A stretch of 64,000 nt of DNA from JAWSVE01 sp033852115 (GTDB taxonomy: Bacteria > Pseudomonadota > Gammaproteobacteria > Pseudomonadales > Cellvibrionaceae), in NCBI GenBank assembly GCA_033852115.1, contig JAWSVE010000003.1, forward strand, positions 124,001 through 188,000, in the 5' to 3' direction. The position numbers were made by a program, and so were the translations under genes. Position 1 is the stretch's first letter. The number at the start of each line of letters is the position of its first letter. The notes under the pieces were generated by a model. It had not been told where the DNA came from. It did no database searches and saw only the letters and a list, made by a program, of their open reading frames with translations. Below, one piece after another: positions 1-8,869 of this stretch.

Positions 1-1
1 A

Positions 2-1249
2 ACACCTATTATGCTTTTTGGTCGCCGGGTTCGAGGGCTTTCACGTAGAAGCCAAGATTCTATTGCAGACTTGGGTAGCCATGCGGGCGAAATCATTCGT
101 CAAATAAAGACCGTTCAAAGCTATGTCCGAGAGACATTTGAATCTAATAACTTTAAACGCCAAGTCGAGACCGCATTCACAATCGCTCTACGGCGCATTC
201 TCCAAAGAGCATTATTGATCGCTGTGGTCATGATTTTAGTATTTTGTGCGATTGCGGGCATGTTATGGGTTGGTGGTCACGACGTATTAAATGGCGATAT
301 GACCGGAGGTGAATTAAGTGCCTTTATCATATACGCCGTTATGGTCGCGATGGGTGTTGGCACTATCTCAGAGGTCATGGGAGAACTACAACGAGCGGCG
401 GGTGCCACAGAACGATTAGTGGAACTACTGGAAGAGCGAGCAACGATAAAATCCCCTATCACTAGTCCACCAGCCGGAGAAAAAGTAACCCGAGATATAC
501 AGCAAGCTCCAGTGAATCAAGAGGTTTATGAGCAAACGCCAATAGGCAACCGACCAACGCAACTCGGAAAGGCAACAGTCGCATTTAAATCCGTATATTT
601 TTCCTACCCATCGCGACCAGACAACTTGGCTCTCGATAATTTTTGTTTCACCCTTGATGACGGCGTCAGTCTTGCCCTTGTAGGGTCTTCAGGCGCAGGA
701 AAGTCTACCGTTTTTGAACTTATGCAGAGATTTTACGACCCGCAATCGGGTGAGATTTACATTGGTGGACACAACATCAAAAACATATCTCCCCAATTGC
801 TACGTTCCTGGGTCGGGATAGTTCCTCAGCAACCTGTATTATTTAGCGCCGACGTTGCATACAACATCCGCTACGGTAACACTGAAGCAACCGAGCTTGA
901 AATACGAAAGGCGGCCGAGGCTGCTAACGCATTAGAATTTATAGAAGAATTACCCAATGGGTTCGCTACAGATTTAGGCGAGCAAGGGGTGAGATTGTCT
1001 GGCGGTCAAAAACAAAGAATTGCGATTGCGCGTGCGATTATCAATAATTCAAGAATCATGCTACTTGATGAAGCTACCAGCGCATTAGACTCTGATAGTG
1101 AACGACAAGTGCAGACCGCATTAAATCGGCTCATGAAAAATAGAACGACCATCGTCATTGCTCATAGGCTTTCGACGGTTAAACACGTTGACCTTATAGG
1201 CGTTGTTGATCGAGGGAGGCTCGTCGACATGGGTACCCCGAAGCGCTAA
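2..1249 (+). CDS. ABC exporter (MsbA-like), 5' cut, frameshifted 3' end
   Basis: This is the second half of a fused permease/ATPase ABC exporter. The frame is already open at the window edge, so the true start lies outside. Counting from the first ATG at 11, the last membrane segments fall at about residues 65-120. The ATPase domain follows with Walker A GSSGAGKST (225-233), the Q-loop PQQPVLF, signature LSGGQ (329-333), Walker B MLLDEATSALD and the switch histidine IVIAHRLST. The family (MsbA/LmrA type) exports lipids or drugs as a dimer in the inner membrane. The frame stops at 1249 after MGTPKR. One frame over, the sequence reads EALIETSAIYQKQYAMQFQTE and stops at 1314, which is the tail expected for this family. 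One base therefore seems missing in the C-run at 1236-1239. This could be a real mutation or a homopolymer error. The substrate is not predictable. Confidence 0.9.
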   Translation, partial: TPIMLFGRRVRGLSRRSQDSIADLGSHAGEIIRQIKTVQSYVRETFESNNFKRQVETAFTIALRRILQRALLIAVVMILVFCAIAGMLWVGGHDVLNGDMTGGELSAFIIYAVMVAMGVGTISEVMGELQRAAGATERLVELLEERATIKSPITSPPAGEKVTRDIQQAPVNQEVYEQTPIGNRPTQLGKATVAFKSVYFSYPSRPDNLALDNFCFTLDDGVSLALVGSSGAGKSTVFELMQRFYDPQSGEIYIGGHNIKNISPQLLRSWVGIVPQQPVLFSADVAYNIRYGNTEATELEIRKAAEAANALEFIEELPNGFATDLGEQGVRLSGGQKQRIAIARAIINNSRIMLLDEATSALDSDSERQVQTALNRLMKNRTTIVIAHRLSTVKHVDLIGVVDRGRLVDMGTPKR

Positions 1250-1292
1250 TTGAAACATCAGCGATTTATCAGAAGCAATATGCTATGCAGTT

Positions 1293-2477
1293 TCAGACGG
1301 AGCTACCCGATTGAGCGTGGCCATGTATCGATTCACCAACGTTTTCGTCAACATTCGAAATTAACAAAGGTGTCGCAAACTGAATATTATATTCCGAAGC
1401 CGCGCGGTTGGCAGCTTGCTGAATTAATGAAGGTGTTTGCAAGAGGTATTGCCGCACCGTTTTAGTCACTTTGGTATTAGGTAACGCCTCAACGTAGTAA
1501 AACAGCGTGTACTCTAATGCATAGTCGCCGGAGTTTGTTAATACTACTTCGAACGGGATGTTTTTATTTATTTTAGCGTCCCCCTCTTCTACTAACCTCT
1601 CATGCATGGTGGCTGCCATTTGTAGCACACGATGATTTAACTCGGAAAAAGGATTAGCCTCTCGCTTTTCAGAATCAGTAGAAAAATCACTGGGATAGGA
1701 AATATTAAATACCAAAGAATGGCGCAAACCATCTGTTGAAGCTCGCTTACTTAGATTGTCGACTCGACTATTAATTAGCTGGCTATTTCGCACAATGATG
1801 CGATGATTATTACGTACATCGAGTAGAATGGTGTAAATGAATGAGACACGACTAATAATAAGCTCATCAGACAGCCCGCCAATCTTAATAACATCGCCAT
1901 CTTCTAGCATGTTGGAATTCAAAATCACCAACCCAAAATAAATATCGGGGGCCCAGATAGAATTAGTTAACGCTAGAAACGCGAAGAATATGCCCAGGAA
2001 ACCAGTAGTTTGTAACAGCCCTTCCAGCTCCCAAATAACAATGAGGCAATACAACGCGATCAGAATAATGACGATCGCTGCGACTAGATCCATCAGCCGG
2101 GAATTGTAGTTATCTAGGTAGATGGGCTTGCCATCCACCTCCCGCTGCGTTCCGAATTTTTGTCTGCTAAAAAAAGACGTGATGTTAAAAAGTAATAAAC
2201 AACCGAAAAAAGTTGCAATGGTTAGCCCAAATCGTATGAATACATTCTCGTATGCGGGAAATGCAGACACCAAGACCAAATCGAAGACATGAGAAAGCAG
2301 AAACAGAAAAGCACCGAAACGTAATGCTCGAGCCTGTAATGTAACATCTTTCCCATGATTAAAAGGACGCAGCAGCCCATTGGCAAAAAAAAGAACCAAC
2401 AAATTGACAACGAAAGCCGCAACATGTCCAAACACTGGGGTTTGTATTTGCTCAATAACCGTATGCAAATCAATCAA
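1293..2477 (-). CDS. MscS-family mechanosensitive ion channel
   Basis: This 394-residue membrane protein has hydrophobic segments at about 18-35, 50-70, 80-100, 130-150 and 155-175. A beta-rich cytoplasmic domain follows, opening with DGDVIKIGG and DVRNNHRIIVRNSQLINSRVDN, which is the MscS beta-domain pattern. Such channels release solutes on hypo-osmotic shock. The pore helix is less glycine/alanine regular than in E. coli MscS, so it belongs with the larger YbdG/MscM-like variants. Its 3' end overlaps by about 22 bp, tail to tail, with the restored frame of the upstream exporter gene. It lies 42 bp downstream of the peroxiredoxin gene on the same strand and could be co-transcribed with it. 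Confidence 0.85.
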   Translation of the reverse strand: MIDLHTVIEQIQTPVFGHVAAFVVNLLVLFFANGLLRPFNHGKDVTLQARALRFGAFLFLLSHVFDLVLVSAFPAYENVFIRFGLTIATFFGCLLLFNITSFFSRQKFGTQREVDGKPIYLDNYNSRLMDLVAAIVIILIALYCLIVIWELEGLLQTTGFLGIFFAFLALTNSIWAPDIYFGLVILNSNMLEDGDVIKIGGLSDELIISRVSFIYTILLDVRNNHRIIVRNSQLINSRVDNLSKRASTDGLRHSLVFNISYPSDFSTDSEKREANPFSELNHRVLQMAATMHERLVEEGDAKINKNIPFEVVLTNSGDYALEYTLFYYVEALPNTKVTKTVRQYLLQTPSLIQQAANRAASEYNIQFATPLLISNVDENVGESIHGHAQSGSSV

Positions 2478-2519
2478 TGGAATACCCTTTTCACAACATC
2501 CTTATACATAAGGCTCGCT

Positions 2520-2996
2520 TTACAGTTCAGCTAATATTGCTTCGGCTGCACTTTTTTCAATAGCTTTACTATCCACACCAAGATAGCTGACTTTGCCATC
2601 ATCAAGAATCATGGCGTACCGTTGACTGCGAACACCCATGCCAAAACCCGTGCCATCTAATTCAAGCCCCAATGCTTTCGCCAGTTCTGCATTGCCATCT
2701 GCCAGCATAATAATCTCTTCGGCATTTTGGCTTTTTCCCCAAGCATCCATGACAAACGCATCATTAACGGATACGCAAGCGATCACGTCGACTCCCTTTT
2801 CTTTTATTTTGTCTGCGTTGACTACAAACCCAGGCAAGTGCGCCAATGAGCAACCTGGTGTAAACGCCCCTGGCACAGCAAATAAAACAACTTTCTTACC
2901 CGCTACAAGCTCACTAAGGTTGATATTCTCAGGGCCTTTCTCGCCCATTATTTTTAAAGTCACTTGCGGTAGTGAATCACCCACTTGAATCGTCAT
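2520..2996 (-). CDS. Prx5-type peroxiredoxin
   Basis: This 158-residue thiol peroxidase belongs to the Prx5/AhpE-like group. The peroxidatic cysteine lies in PGAFTPGCSLAHLPGF at about residues 40-55, with the Thr and Cys typical of PxxxTxxC. The rest of the thioredoxin fold matches the family (VNDAFVMDAWGK; DGTGFGMGVRSQRYAMILDDGKV). It reduces hydroperoxides in the cytosol using glutathione/glutaredoxin or thioredoxin. No fused glutaredoxin domain is present, so a separate reductant is needed. The length is normal for the stand-alone form. The gene reads toward mscS. Confidence 0.93.
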   Translation of the reverse strand: MTIQVGDSLPQVTLKIMGEKGPENINLSELVAGKKVVLFAVPGAFTPGCSLAHLPGFVVNADKIKEKGVDVIACVSVNDAFVMDAWGKSQNAEEIIMLADGNAELAKALGLELDGTGFGMGVRSQRYAMILDDGKVSYLGVDSKAIEKSAAEAILAEL

Positions 2997-3098
2997 ATAA
3001 AATCCTTAAGGTATTAAAATATTGTTAAACGCGCTTAAACTGTGCAGAGATATTGTTTCTACGGCTAGATTTATTATCACTTGCCTTTATCTATTCGG

Positions 3099-3956
3099 TT
3101 ACAGGCGCATCTTCCAGAATGGACCTGCATGATGATAATGCAATGATGGGCCGGGTAGAATTTCACGCAAATAATGTCCTATGCCCTTCTCCGCTCGCCA
3201 ATCCCGAGGGTAACCTAGAGAAACTTCTTCGTAACGGACGCCATCACGATAATCTGTTGAACGCATATGTAAATGCCCAGAAACTACAGCGTGAACATTA
3301 TACCGTTTGTGCCAATCTTCGGTATGTCTTGTACCGCACCATATCGAGAATCGAGGGATACGCATTGTGCGCGAGAGATCATAGCGTAATGGAAAATGAT
3401 TCACCAATATCAAAGGCACATCATCTTCTAGCCGCTCAAGCCGAGTACGGGTGTAGTCTACACGTGCCTGGCACCATTCGACGATAGAACTAAATGGCTC
3501 GGTCGCAATCATTGACTCGTCGCGACATAGCACGCCAGACTCGACGGCCCAGGCTACAGCATGTTCGTGTTGCACATGAGCAGGTCGGAAGCTGTAGTCA
3601 TACAAGAGACAGAGCGGAGCGACGCGAAACGGCGACTGCCCTGGAAAGACGGGATACTCATCCTCTGGGGTGTGAACCCCCAGCTCACGGCAAATCTCCA
3701 CTAACGCGAAGTACTTTTCCACTGACGATGTGTAGATATCAGGCTGATCAAGCCATAGTTCGTGATTACCTGGCACCCAGATGATTTCAGAAAAACGGGA
3801 CTTCAGTACCTTCAAGGACTCTGCCAGGATGTCAGCGCGGGTGCAGATATCGCCCGCTAATATGAGCCAGGAATCGCCCTGAGACTGTAATTCCAACAAC
3901 GCAACACGATTTTTCTTGTTATCGAGATGTAAATCACTAATTGCCAGCAGCTTCAT
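3099..3956 (-). CDS. Calcineurin-like metallophosphoesterase
   Basis: The 285-residue protein opens with the metal-binding motif ISDLHLDNKKN. It continues with GDICTR, GNHELW and, toward the C-terminus, VNHFP and SGHLHMRSTD. These are the five blocks of the calcineurin-like phosphoesterase fold with a two-metal centre. The substrate could be a nucleotide, phosphoprotein or nucleic acid and cannot be told from sequence. No signal peptide is present, so it is cytoplasmic. The gene diverges from the Ppx/GppA-like gene, with 114 bp between the starts. Confidence 0.88.
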   Translation of the reverse strand: MKLLAISDLHLDNKKNRVALLELQSQGDSWLILAGDICTRADILAESLKVLKSRFSEIIWVPGNHELWLDQPDIYTSSVEKYFALVEICRELGVHTPEDEYPVFPGQSPFRVAPLCLLYDYSFRPAHVQHEHAVAWAVESGVLCRDESMIATEPFSSIVEWCQARVDYTRTRLERLEDDVPLILVNHFPLRYDLSRTMRIPRFSIWCGTRHTEDWHKRYNVHAVVSGHLHMRSTDYRDGVRYEEVSLGYPRDWRAEKGIGHYLREILPGPSLHYHHAGPFWKMRL

Positions 3957-4070
3957 AACCGTTCTGCCCCGTCGGTCGATTGCTAACGTAGGCTGTATGC
4001 CTCATGGTTGACTCATCAATTGCATCGTTTAGAATTCTTTAAGCCCTACTAAAATAACACGCAGGCTTCT

Positions 4071-5006
4071 ATGTACGCCGTCATCGACCTTGGCTCGAAT
4101 AGCTTTCACCTACTTATTGCAGAATACTGCAATGACCACTTCCAAGCTGTCGCTAGAGTAAGCCGTAAAATCCAACTGGCTGAAGGGCTAAACTCATCGC
4201 CTTACTTGTCAGCCCCTGCAATTTCAAGAGGGATAGAGTGTCTCAAAGAGTTTAAATCCATTCTATTACAATACCCCATTGAGCGTCAGCGTGTTGTTGC
4301 TACTCAAGCGTTGCGCGAAGCAGAAAACGCAAGTGATTTCGTATCCATTGCTAACGAGTTAGGCTTTGAGATCGACATTATTAGCGGCGAACAAGAAGCA
4401 AAACTGATTTTTACCGGCGTCAACGATCCACTCCCAGAATCCAGCAAACAACGCCTTGTGATTGATATCGGTGGAGCGAGCACCGAAATTTCGCTAGGTG
4501 CCAATAGCCATGCGAGCTTTGCTCAAAGCCTCCCGATGGGCTGCGTAAAATGGCGAGACCAATTTTTTTCAAAATCGATTCAGTATCAAACAAATGGCGT
4601 TAAAGCCCAGGACGCTGCCCGGAAAGTATTAGCGCCCATACAAACCCAGCTATCGAAATTAAACTGGCAAGAAACGTATTCGTCTTCGGGCTCTTCAAAG
4701 ATGCTGGCCAGCATTGCAGAAGCCAATGGCTGGAGTGACGGTGAAATTACTCTACATTGCATTGAGCAAGTTGAAGAACAATTGTCTCACATAAACAGCA
4801 TACAGGAGCTGTACTTACCGGGTCTTAACCCTACTCGTCTAGACCTGTTAGCCCCTGGGGTAGCAATTCTCGGTAGCATTATGCGCGCATTGAATATTCA
4901 AACTATTCAGCATAGCCGTACTGCGCTCCGCGAAGGTGTACTAAGCGAACTGACACAATGTCGCGTCGACTACCGATTACTTAACGAAGCCGCCTTTACA
5001 GCCTAA
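4071..5006 (+). CDS. Short Ppx/GppA-family phosphatase
   Basis: This 311-residue member of the exopolyphosphatase/pppGpp phosphatase family starts MYAVIDLGSNSFHLLIAEY, the first phosphate-binding loop of the ASKHA fold. The second loop is LVIDIGGASTEIS. ATQALREAENASDF and the C-terminal ALREGVLSEL are also family marks. It has only the two ASKHA domains. The C-terminal HD-like part found in the 513-residue Ppx encoded at 34039-35580 is absent. It may hydrolyse polyphosphate ends or pppGpp; sequence does not decide which. A bidirectional terminator separates it from the converging sucD. Confidence 0.85.
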   Translation: MYAVIDLGSNSFHLLIAEYCNDHFQAVARVSRKIQLAEGLNSSPYLSAPAISRGIECLKEFKSILLQYPIERQRVVATQALREAENASDFVSIANELGFEIDIISGEQEAKLIFTGVNDPLPESSKQRLVIDIGGASTEISLGANSHASFAQSLPMGCVKWRDQFFSKSIQYQTNGVKAQDAARKVLAPIQTQLSKLNWQETYSSSGSSKMLASIAEANGWSDGEITLHCIEQVEEQLSHINSIQELYLPGLNPTRLDLLAPGVAILGSIMRALNIQTIQHSRTALREGVLSELTQCRVDYRLLNEAAFTA

Positions 5007-5078
5007 CCTTCAGCCACAGATATTGTTCGCTTTCAATTCGATCTTTGATCCGCTTTTCCCGCAAACAACACGCATAAA

Positions 5079-5100
5079 AAAAGCAGCCGAAGCTGCTTTT
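5079..5100. terminator. Bidirectional terminator between the Ppx-like gene and sucD
   Basis: A 9-bp perfect stem AAAAGCAGC/GCTGCTTTT closes a CGAA loop, with A- and T-runs on either side. It can therefore stop transcription from both converging genes. Confidence 0.85.
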
Positions 5101-5122
5101 AAATCGTTAAATACTTACCACA

Positions 5123-5995
5123 CTACCAGCCGGTAACTTCTTTCAATGCTTCGCCAATTTGCGCAAGGCTACGAACGGTTTTAACACCCGCATCGCCTAG
5201 AGCTGCAAATTTTTCGTCCGCAGTGCCTTTACCACCAGAGATGATTGCGCCAGCATGACCCATACGTTTGCCTGGAGGTGCTGTTACACCAGCGATATAT
5301 GAAACAACGGGCTTGGTGACATTTTCTTTGATGAATGCAGCGGCTTCCTCTTCAGCAGTACCACCGATTTCGCCGATCATGACAATCGCTTCTGTCGCTG
5401 GGTCTTCTTGGAACATGCCGAGAATATCAATGAAGTTTGAACCAGGAATTGGGTCTCCACCAATACCAACACATGTAGATTGGCCGAAACCATAATCCGT
5501 AGTTTGCTTCACCGCTTCATAAGTCAATGTACCTGAGCGAGAAACGATCCCTACTTTACCAGGCAAATGAATATGACCAGGCATGATGCCAATTTTACAT
5601 TCTCCGGGAGTGATGACTCCTGGGCAGTTTGGACCGATCAAACGCACACCTAACTCATCGCACTTCACTTTACAGTCGAGCATATCCAGAGTTGGAATAC
5701 CTTCAGTAATACAAACAACCAATTTAACGCCGCTGTTTGCCGCTTCTAAAATAGAATCTTTACAGAAAGGCGCTGGAACATAAATAACGGATGCGTCTGC
5801 ACCGGTTTGTTCAACTGCCTCGGCCATGGTATCAAATACTGGAAGCCCTAAATGCGTTTGACCGCCTTTTCCAGGTGTTACACCACCGACCATTTTTGTA
5901 CCGTAAGCAATTGCTTGCTCCGAGTGAGAAGTACCTTGCGAGCCCGTAAAGCCTTGGCAAAGCACCTTAGTGTTTTTATCAATCAAAATACTCAT
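5123..5995 (-). CDS. sucD: Succinyl-CoA synthetase alpha subunit
   Basis: SucD is 290 residues, the usual length. The N-terminal CoA-binding Rossmann domain starts SILIDKNTKVLCQGFTGSQGTSHSEQAIAYGTKMVGGVTPGKGG. The active-site phosphohistidine lies in the C-terminal GHAGAIISGGKGTADEK. With SucC it converts succinyl-CoA, ADP (or GDP) and phosphate to succinate, CoA and ATP in the TCA cycle. The start lies 29 bp after the sucC stop. It is the last gene of the sdhCDAB-sucAB-lpd-sucCD cluster, followed by the terminator at 5079-5100. Confidence 0.97.
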   Translation of the reverse strand: MSILIDKNTKVLCQGFTGSQGTSHSEQAIAYGTKMVGGVTPGKGGQTHLGLPVFDTMAEAVEQTGADASVIYVPAPFCKDSILEAANSGVKLVVCITEGIPTLDMLDCKVKCDELGVRLIGPNCPGVITPGECKIGIMPGHIHLPGKVGIVSRSGTLTYEAVKQTTDYGFGQSTCVGIGGDPIPGSNFIDILGMFQEDPATEAIVMIGEIGGTAEEEAAAFIKENVTKPVVSYIAGVTAPPGKRMGHAGAIISGGKGTADEKFAALGDAGVKTVRSLAQIGEALKEVTGW

Positions 5996-6024
5996 TGCTT
6001 GTCCTCTAATTCTTTACGGTGCGT

Positions 6025-7185
6025 TTACTTGGCTGCGGCAACAACTTTTTCAGCTGCGTCAGTAAGACTTTCGGCTGGAGTGATATTCAAACCACTATCT
6101 GCCAACGTTTTCGCGCCTAATTCCGCGTTATTTCCTTCCAATCGAACAACTACCGGTATTTTAACGCCAACCTCTTCAACGGCACCGATAACACCTTCTG
6201 CGATGAGATCGCAACGAACGATACCACCGAAAATATTAATCAAAACGGCTTTAACGTTTTTGTCAGAAAGAATAATTTTGAAAGCTTCAACAACGCGCTC
6301 TTTAGTCGCACCACCGCCTACGTCGAGGAAGTTTGCAGGTTGACCGCCATGCAATTTAACAATATCCATAGTACCCATGGCCAAACCTGCACCATTAACC
6401 ATGCAACCAATATTGCCGTCGAGAGCGACGTAGTTCAACTCCCATTTTGCAGCATGAGCTTCACGTTCATCTTCTTGGCTAGGATCATGCATTTCTTGCA
6501 ACTTCGGCTGACGATACATCGCATTACTGTCGATATTAATTTTTCCGTCCAAGCAGTGAAGATTACCTTCTTCTGTTATCACCAACGGATTAATCTCTAA
6601 AAGTGCTAGATCGTAATCCTGGAACAACTGCGCCAAACCGATAAAGATTTTAGTAAATTGTTTCACTTGAGCAGGATTCAAACCCAATTTAAAAGCAAGC
6701 TCTCGACCTTGATAGGGCTGAGCGCCAACTAATGGATCGATCGTTGCTTTTAGAATTTTTTCGGGTGTTTCTTCTGCAACTTTTTCAATTTCAACACCGC
6801 CTTCAGTAGACGCCATAAAAACGATGCGACGTGTTGAGCGGTCAACAACAGCACCCAGGTATAGCTCTTGAGCAATATCGGTGCATGATTCTACGAGAAT
6901 TCGGCTTACAGGCTGACCTTTCTCATCTGTTTGGTAGGTCACCAAGTTTTTTCCAAGCCATTGGTTTGCGAAATCAGAAATTTCTTGCTTAGAGCTAACC
7001 AATTTAACACCACCAGCTTTACCACGTCCGCCAGCGTGCACTTGCGCTTTAACAACCCATTTTTCGCCACCAATGGTATCCGCTGCGGCAGCAGCTTCTT
7101 CTGCTGTTTTAGCAGCTATGCCTTTGGAAACCGGCAAATCGTACTCGGCAAACAGTTGTTTTGCCTGATACTCGTGTAGATTCAT
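6025..7185 (-). CDS. sucC: Succinyl-CoA synthetase beta subunit
   Basis: SucC is 386 residues and begins MNLHEYQAKQLFAEYDLPVSKG, the standard start of the ATP-grasp N-terminal domain. The nucleotide-binding part is KAQVHAGGRGKAGGVKL. LEINPLVITEEGNLHCLDGKI gives the magnesium-binding acidic residues. The C-terminal flavodoxin-like part has NIFGGIVRCDLIAEGV. It supplies nucleotide and succinate binding to the SucCD enzyme. A 149-bp gap separates it from the lpd stop, so a weak internal promoter is possible. Confidence 0.97.
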   Translation of the reverse strand: MNLHEYQAKQLFAEYDLPVSKGIAAKTAEEAAAAADTIGGEKWVVKAQVHAGGRGKAGGVKLVSSKQEISDFANQWLGKNLVTYQTDEKGQPVSRILVESCTDIAQELYLGAVVDRSTRRIVFMASTEGGVEIEKVAEETPEKILKATIDPLVGAQPYQGRELAFKLGLNPAQVKQFTKIFIGLAQLFQDYDLALLEINPLVITEEGNLHCLDGKINIDSNAMYRQPKLQEMHDPSQEDEREAHAAKWELNYVALDGNIGCMVNGAGLAMGTMDIVKLHGGQPANFLDVGGGATKERVVEAFKIILSDKNVKAVLINIFGGIVRCDLIAEGVIGAVEEVGVKIPVVVRLEGNNAELGAKTLADSGLNITPAESLTDAAEKVVAAAK

Positions 7186-7334
7186 GACTACCTTCCAATA
7201 TATTTTGATAACTTTGCTGCAATGCAGCCGTTACGTTTATGCAAACAACACGTTCAATAAATAACACTGCTTGCCCCGTTACTACTCTCTAAAGTACTGA
7301 CTTTTACGCCAACACTTTATTTTTTACACGGCGT

Positions 7335-8780
7335 TTATTTTTTTTTCGGTCGCCGGTTACCAATGTGTATAGCATGGCCGTTGACAGCTAGCGCTGCTTC
7401 CCGAACACACTCAGATAGAGTCGGATGACCAAATACTGTCATGCCAATATCTTCAGCCGTTGAGCCAAATTCCATAGCAATTGCGACTTGCTGAACCAGG
7501 TCTGCCGCACTTGGACCAACAATGTGGCAACCCAGTACACGATCTGTTTCTTCATGAGCAATCATTTTCACCATACCGGCGGTTTCATTCGAGGCTAGCG
7601 CGCGACCGCTAGCAACAAATGGGAACACACCCACTTTATAGGGTTCGCCGTCGGCTTTGACTTGTTCTTCAGTACGTCCGACTGCAGCAACCTCTGGGTG
7701 AGTGTATATGACGTTTGGAATGATATCGTAATTCATCACGGTCTTTTGGCCAGCAATACGCTCCGCAACCATTACACCTTCCTCAGAACCTTTGTGCGCC
7801 AGCATTGGCCCACGAACGACATCACCAATTGCCCATACGCCTGGAGCATCAGTGGAGCACAGATCGTTAACGTAAATTGAGCCACGCTCATCGATATTCA
7901 CACCGCTATCAGCCGATAATAGCTCTTCTGTATAAGGTCTGCGTCCAACACAGACAATGAGTTTATCGAAGGTTTCTTGTTGCTCGTTACCGTCTGCGTC
8001 GGTAAAGGTAACGATCGCTTTTTTACCCTTAACTTCTGTACCTGTCACGCGACAACTCATACGAATATCTAAGCCCTGCTTAGATAGAATTTTTTTCGCT
8101 TCTTTGGCTATTTGTTGGTCCATCATAGCGAGAAATGAATCAAGCGCTTCAAGTAGAACGACTTCTGAGCCTAATCGCCCCCAAACACTGCCGAGCTCTA
8201 GGCCGATAACACCGGCACCGATGATGCCAAGGCGCTTTGGAACTTTATCAAAATTTAACGCGCCCGTTGAATCGACAACCACTTCACCGTCTGTCTTCGC
8301 AACAGGAATAGACACAGGTACCGAACCAGACGCTAAAATTACATTGTCAGCTTCGAGAACTTCTACCTTGCCGTCGTTTGATGTGTATTCAACTTTACGA
8401 CCGGCGAGTAATTTACCGTGTCCGTAAAGACTCGTTGCTCCGTTTGCTTTTAGCAACTGAGCAACACCACCTGTTAGCTGCTTCACGATGGAGTCTTTGC
8501 GCGCGATCATCGATGGCACATCGACCTTAACACCAGATGCTGAAATACCGTGGACATCGAAACCATGTTTAGCTTCATGGTACTTGTGCGAACTGTCAAG
8601 AAGGGCTTTAGAAGGAATACAACCAACGTTAAGGCAGGTACCACCGTTGACGCCTTTCCCCTCATCGTTTTGCATACGTTCAATGCAAGCGGTTTTTAAA
8701 CCTAATTGTGCTGCGCGAATCGCTGCCACATACCCCGCTGGTCCTGAACCAATAACAATGACATCATATTTGTTCGACAT
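7335..8780 (-). CDS. lpdA: Dihydrolipoyl dehydrogenase (E3)
   Basis: This 481-residue flavoprotein has the FAD loop VIGSGPAGYVAAIRAAQLG. The redox-active disulphide is in GGTCLNVGCIPSKALL. The NAD loop is GIIGAGVIGLELGSVWGRLGSEV, and the C-terminal dimer domain holds the active-site HPTLSE histidine. It reoxidises the lipoyl groups of SucB with NAD. Its position between sucB and sucC makes it the E3 of the 2-oxoglutarate dehydrogenase complex. It may also serve pyruvate dehydrogenase if no second copy exists. The tail NRRPKKK is lysine-rich. Confidence 0.96.
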   Translation of the reverse strand: MSNKYDVIVIGSGPAGYVAAIRAAQLGLKTACIERMQNDEGKGVNGGTCLNVGCIPSKALLDSSHKYHEAKHGFDVHGISASGVKVDVPSMIARKDSIVKQLTGGVAQLLKANGATSLYGHGKLLAGRKVEYTSNDGKVEVLEADNVILASGSVPVSIPVAKTDGEVVVDSTGALNFDKVPKRLGIIGAGVIGLELGSVWGRLGSEVVLLEALDSFLAMMDQQIAKEAKKILSKQGLDIRMSCRVTGTEVKGKKAIVTFTDADGNEQQETFDKLIVCVGRRPYTEELLSADSGVNIDERGSIYVNDLCSTDAPGVWAIGDVVRGPMLAHKGSEEGVMVAERIAGQKTVMNYDIIPNVIYTHPEVAAVGRTEEQVKADGEPYKVGVFPFVASGRALASNETAGMVKMIAHEETDRVLGCHIVGPSAADLVQQVAIAMEFGSTAEDIGMTVFGHPTLSECVREAALAVNGHAIHIGNRRPKKK

Positions 8781-8869
8781 TTTGTCTTCCCAATTTTTTG
8801 TAGTAATTACGCAAATAACACTAATTATTTCCGTAATAGAGCAAATTTAAACCAAACGAAAAGATCCAA

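Noticed and set aside
3053..3784. Long open frames opposite the metallophosphoesterase gene
   Set aside because: They are the antisense shadow of a gene with clear catalytic motifs.
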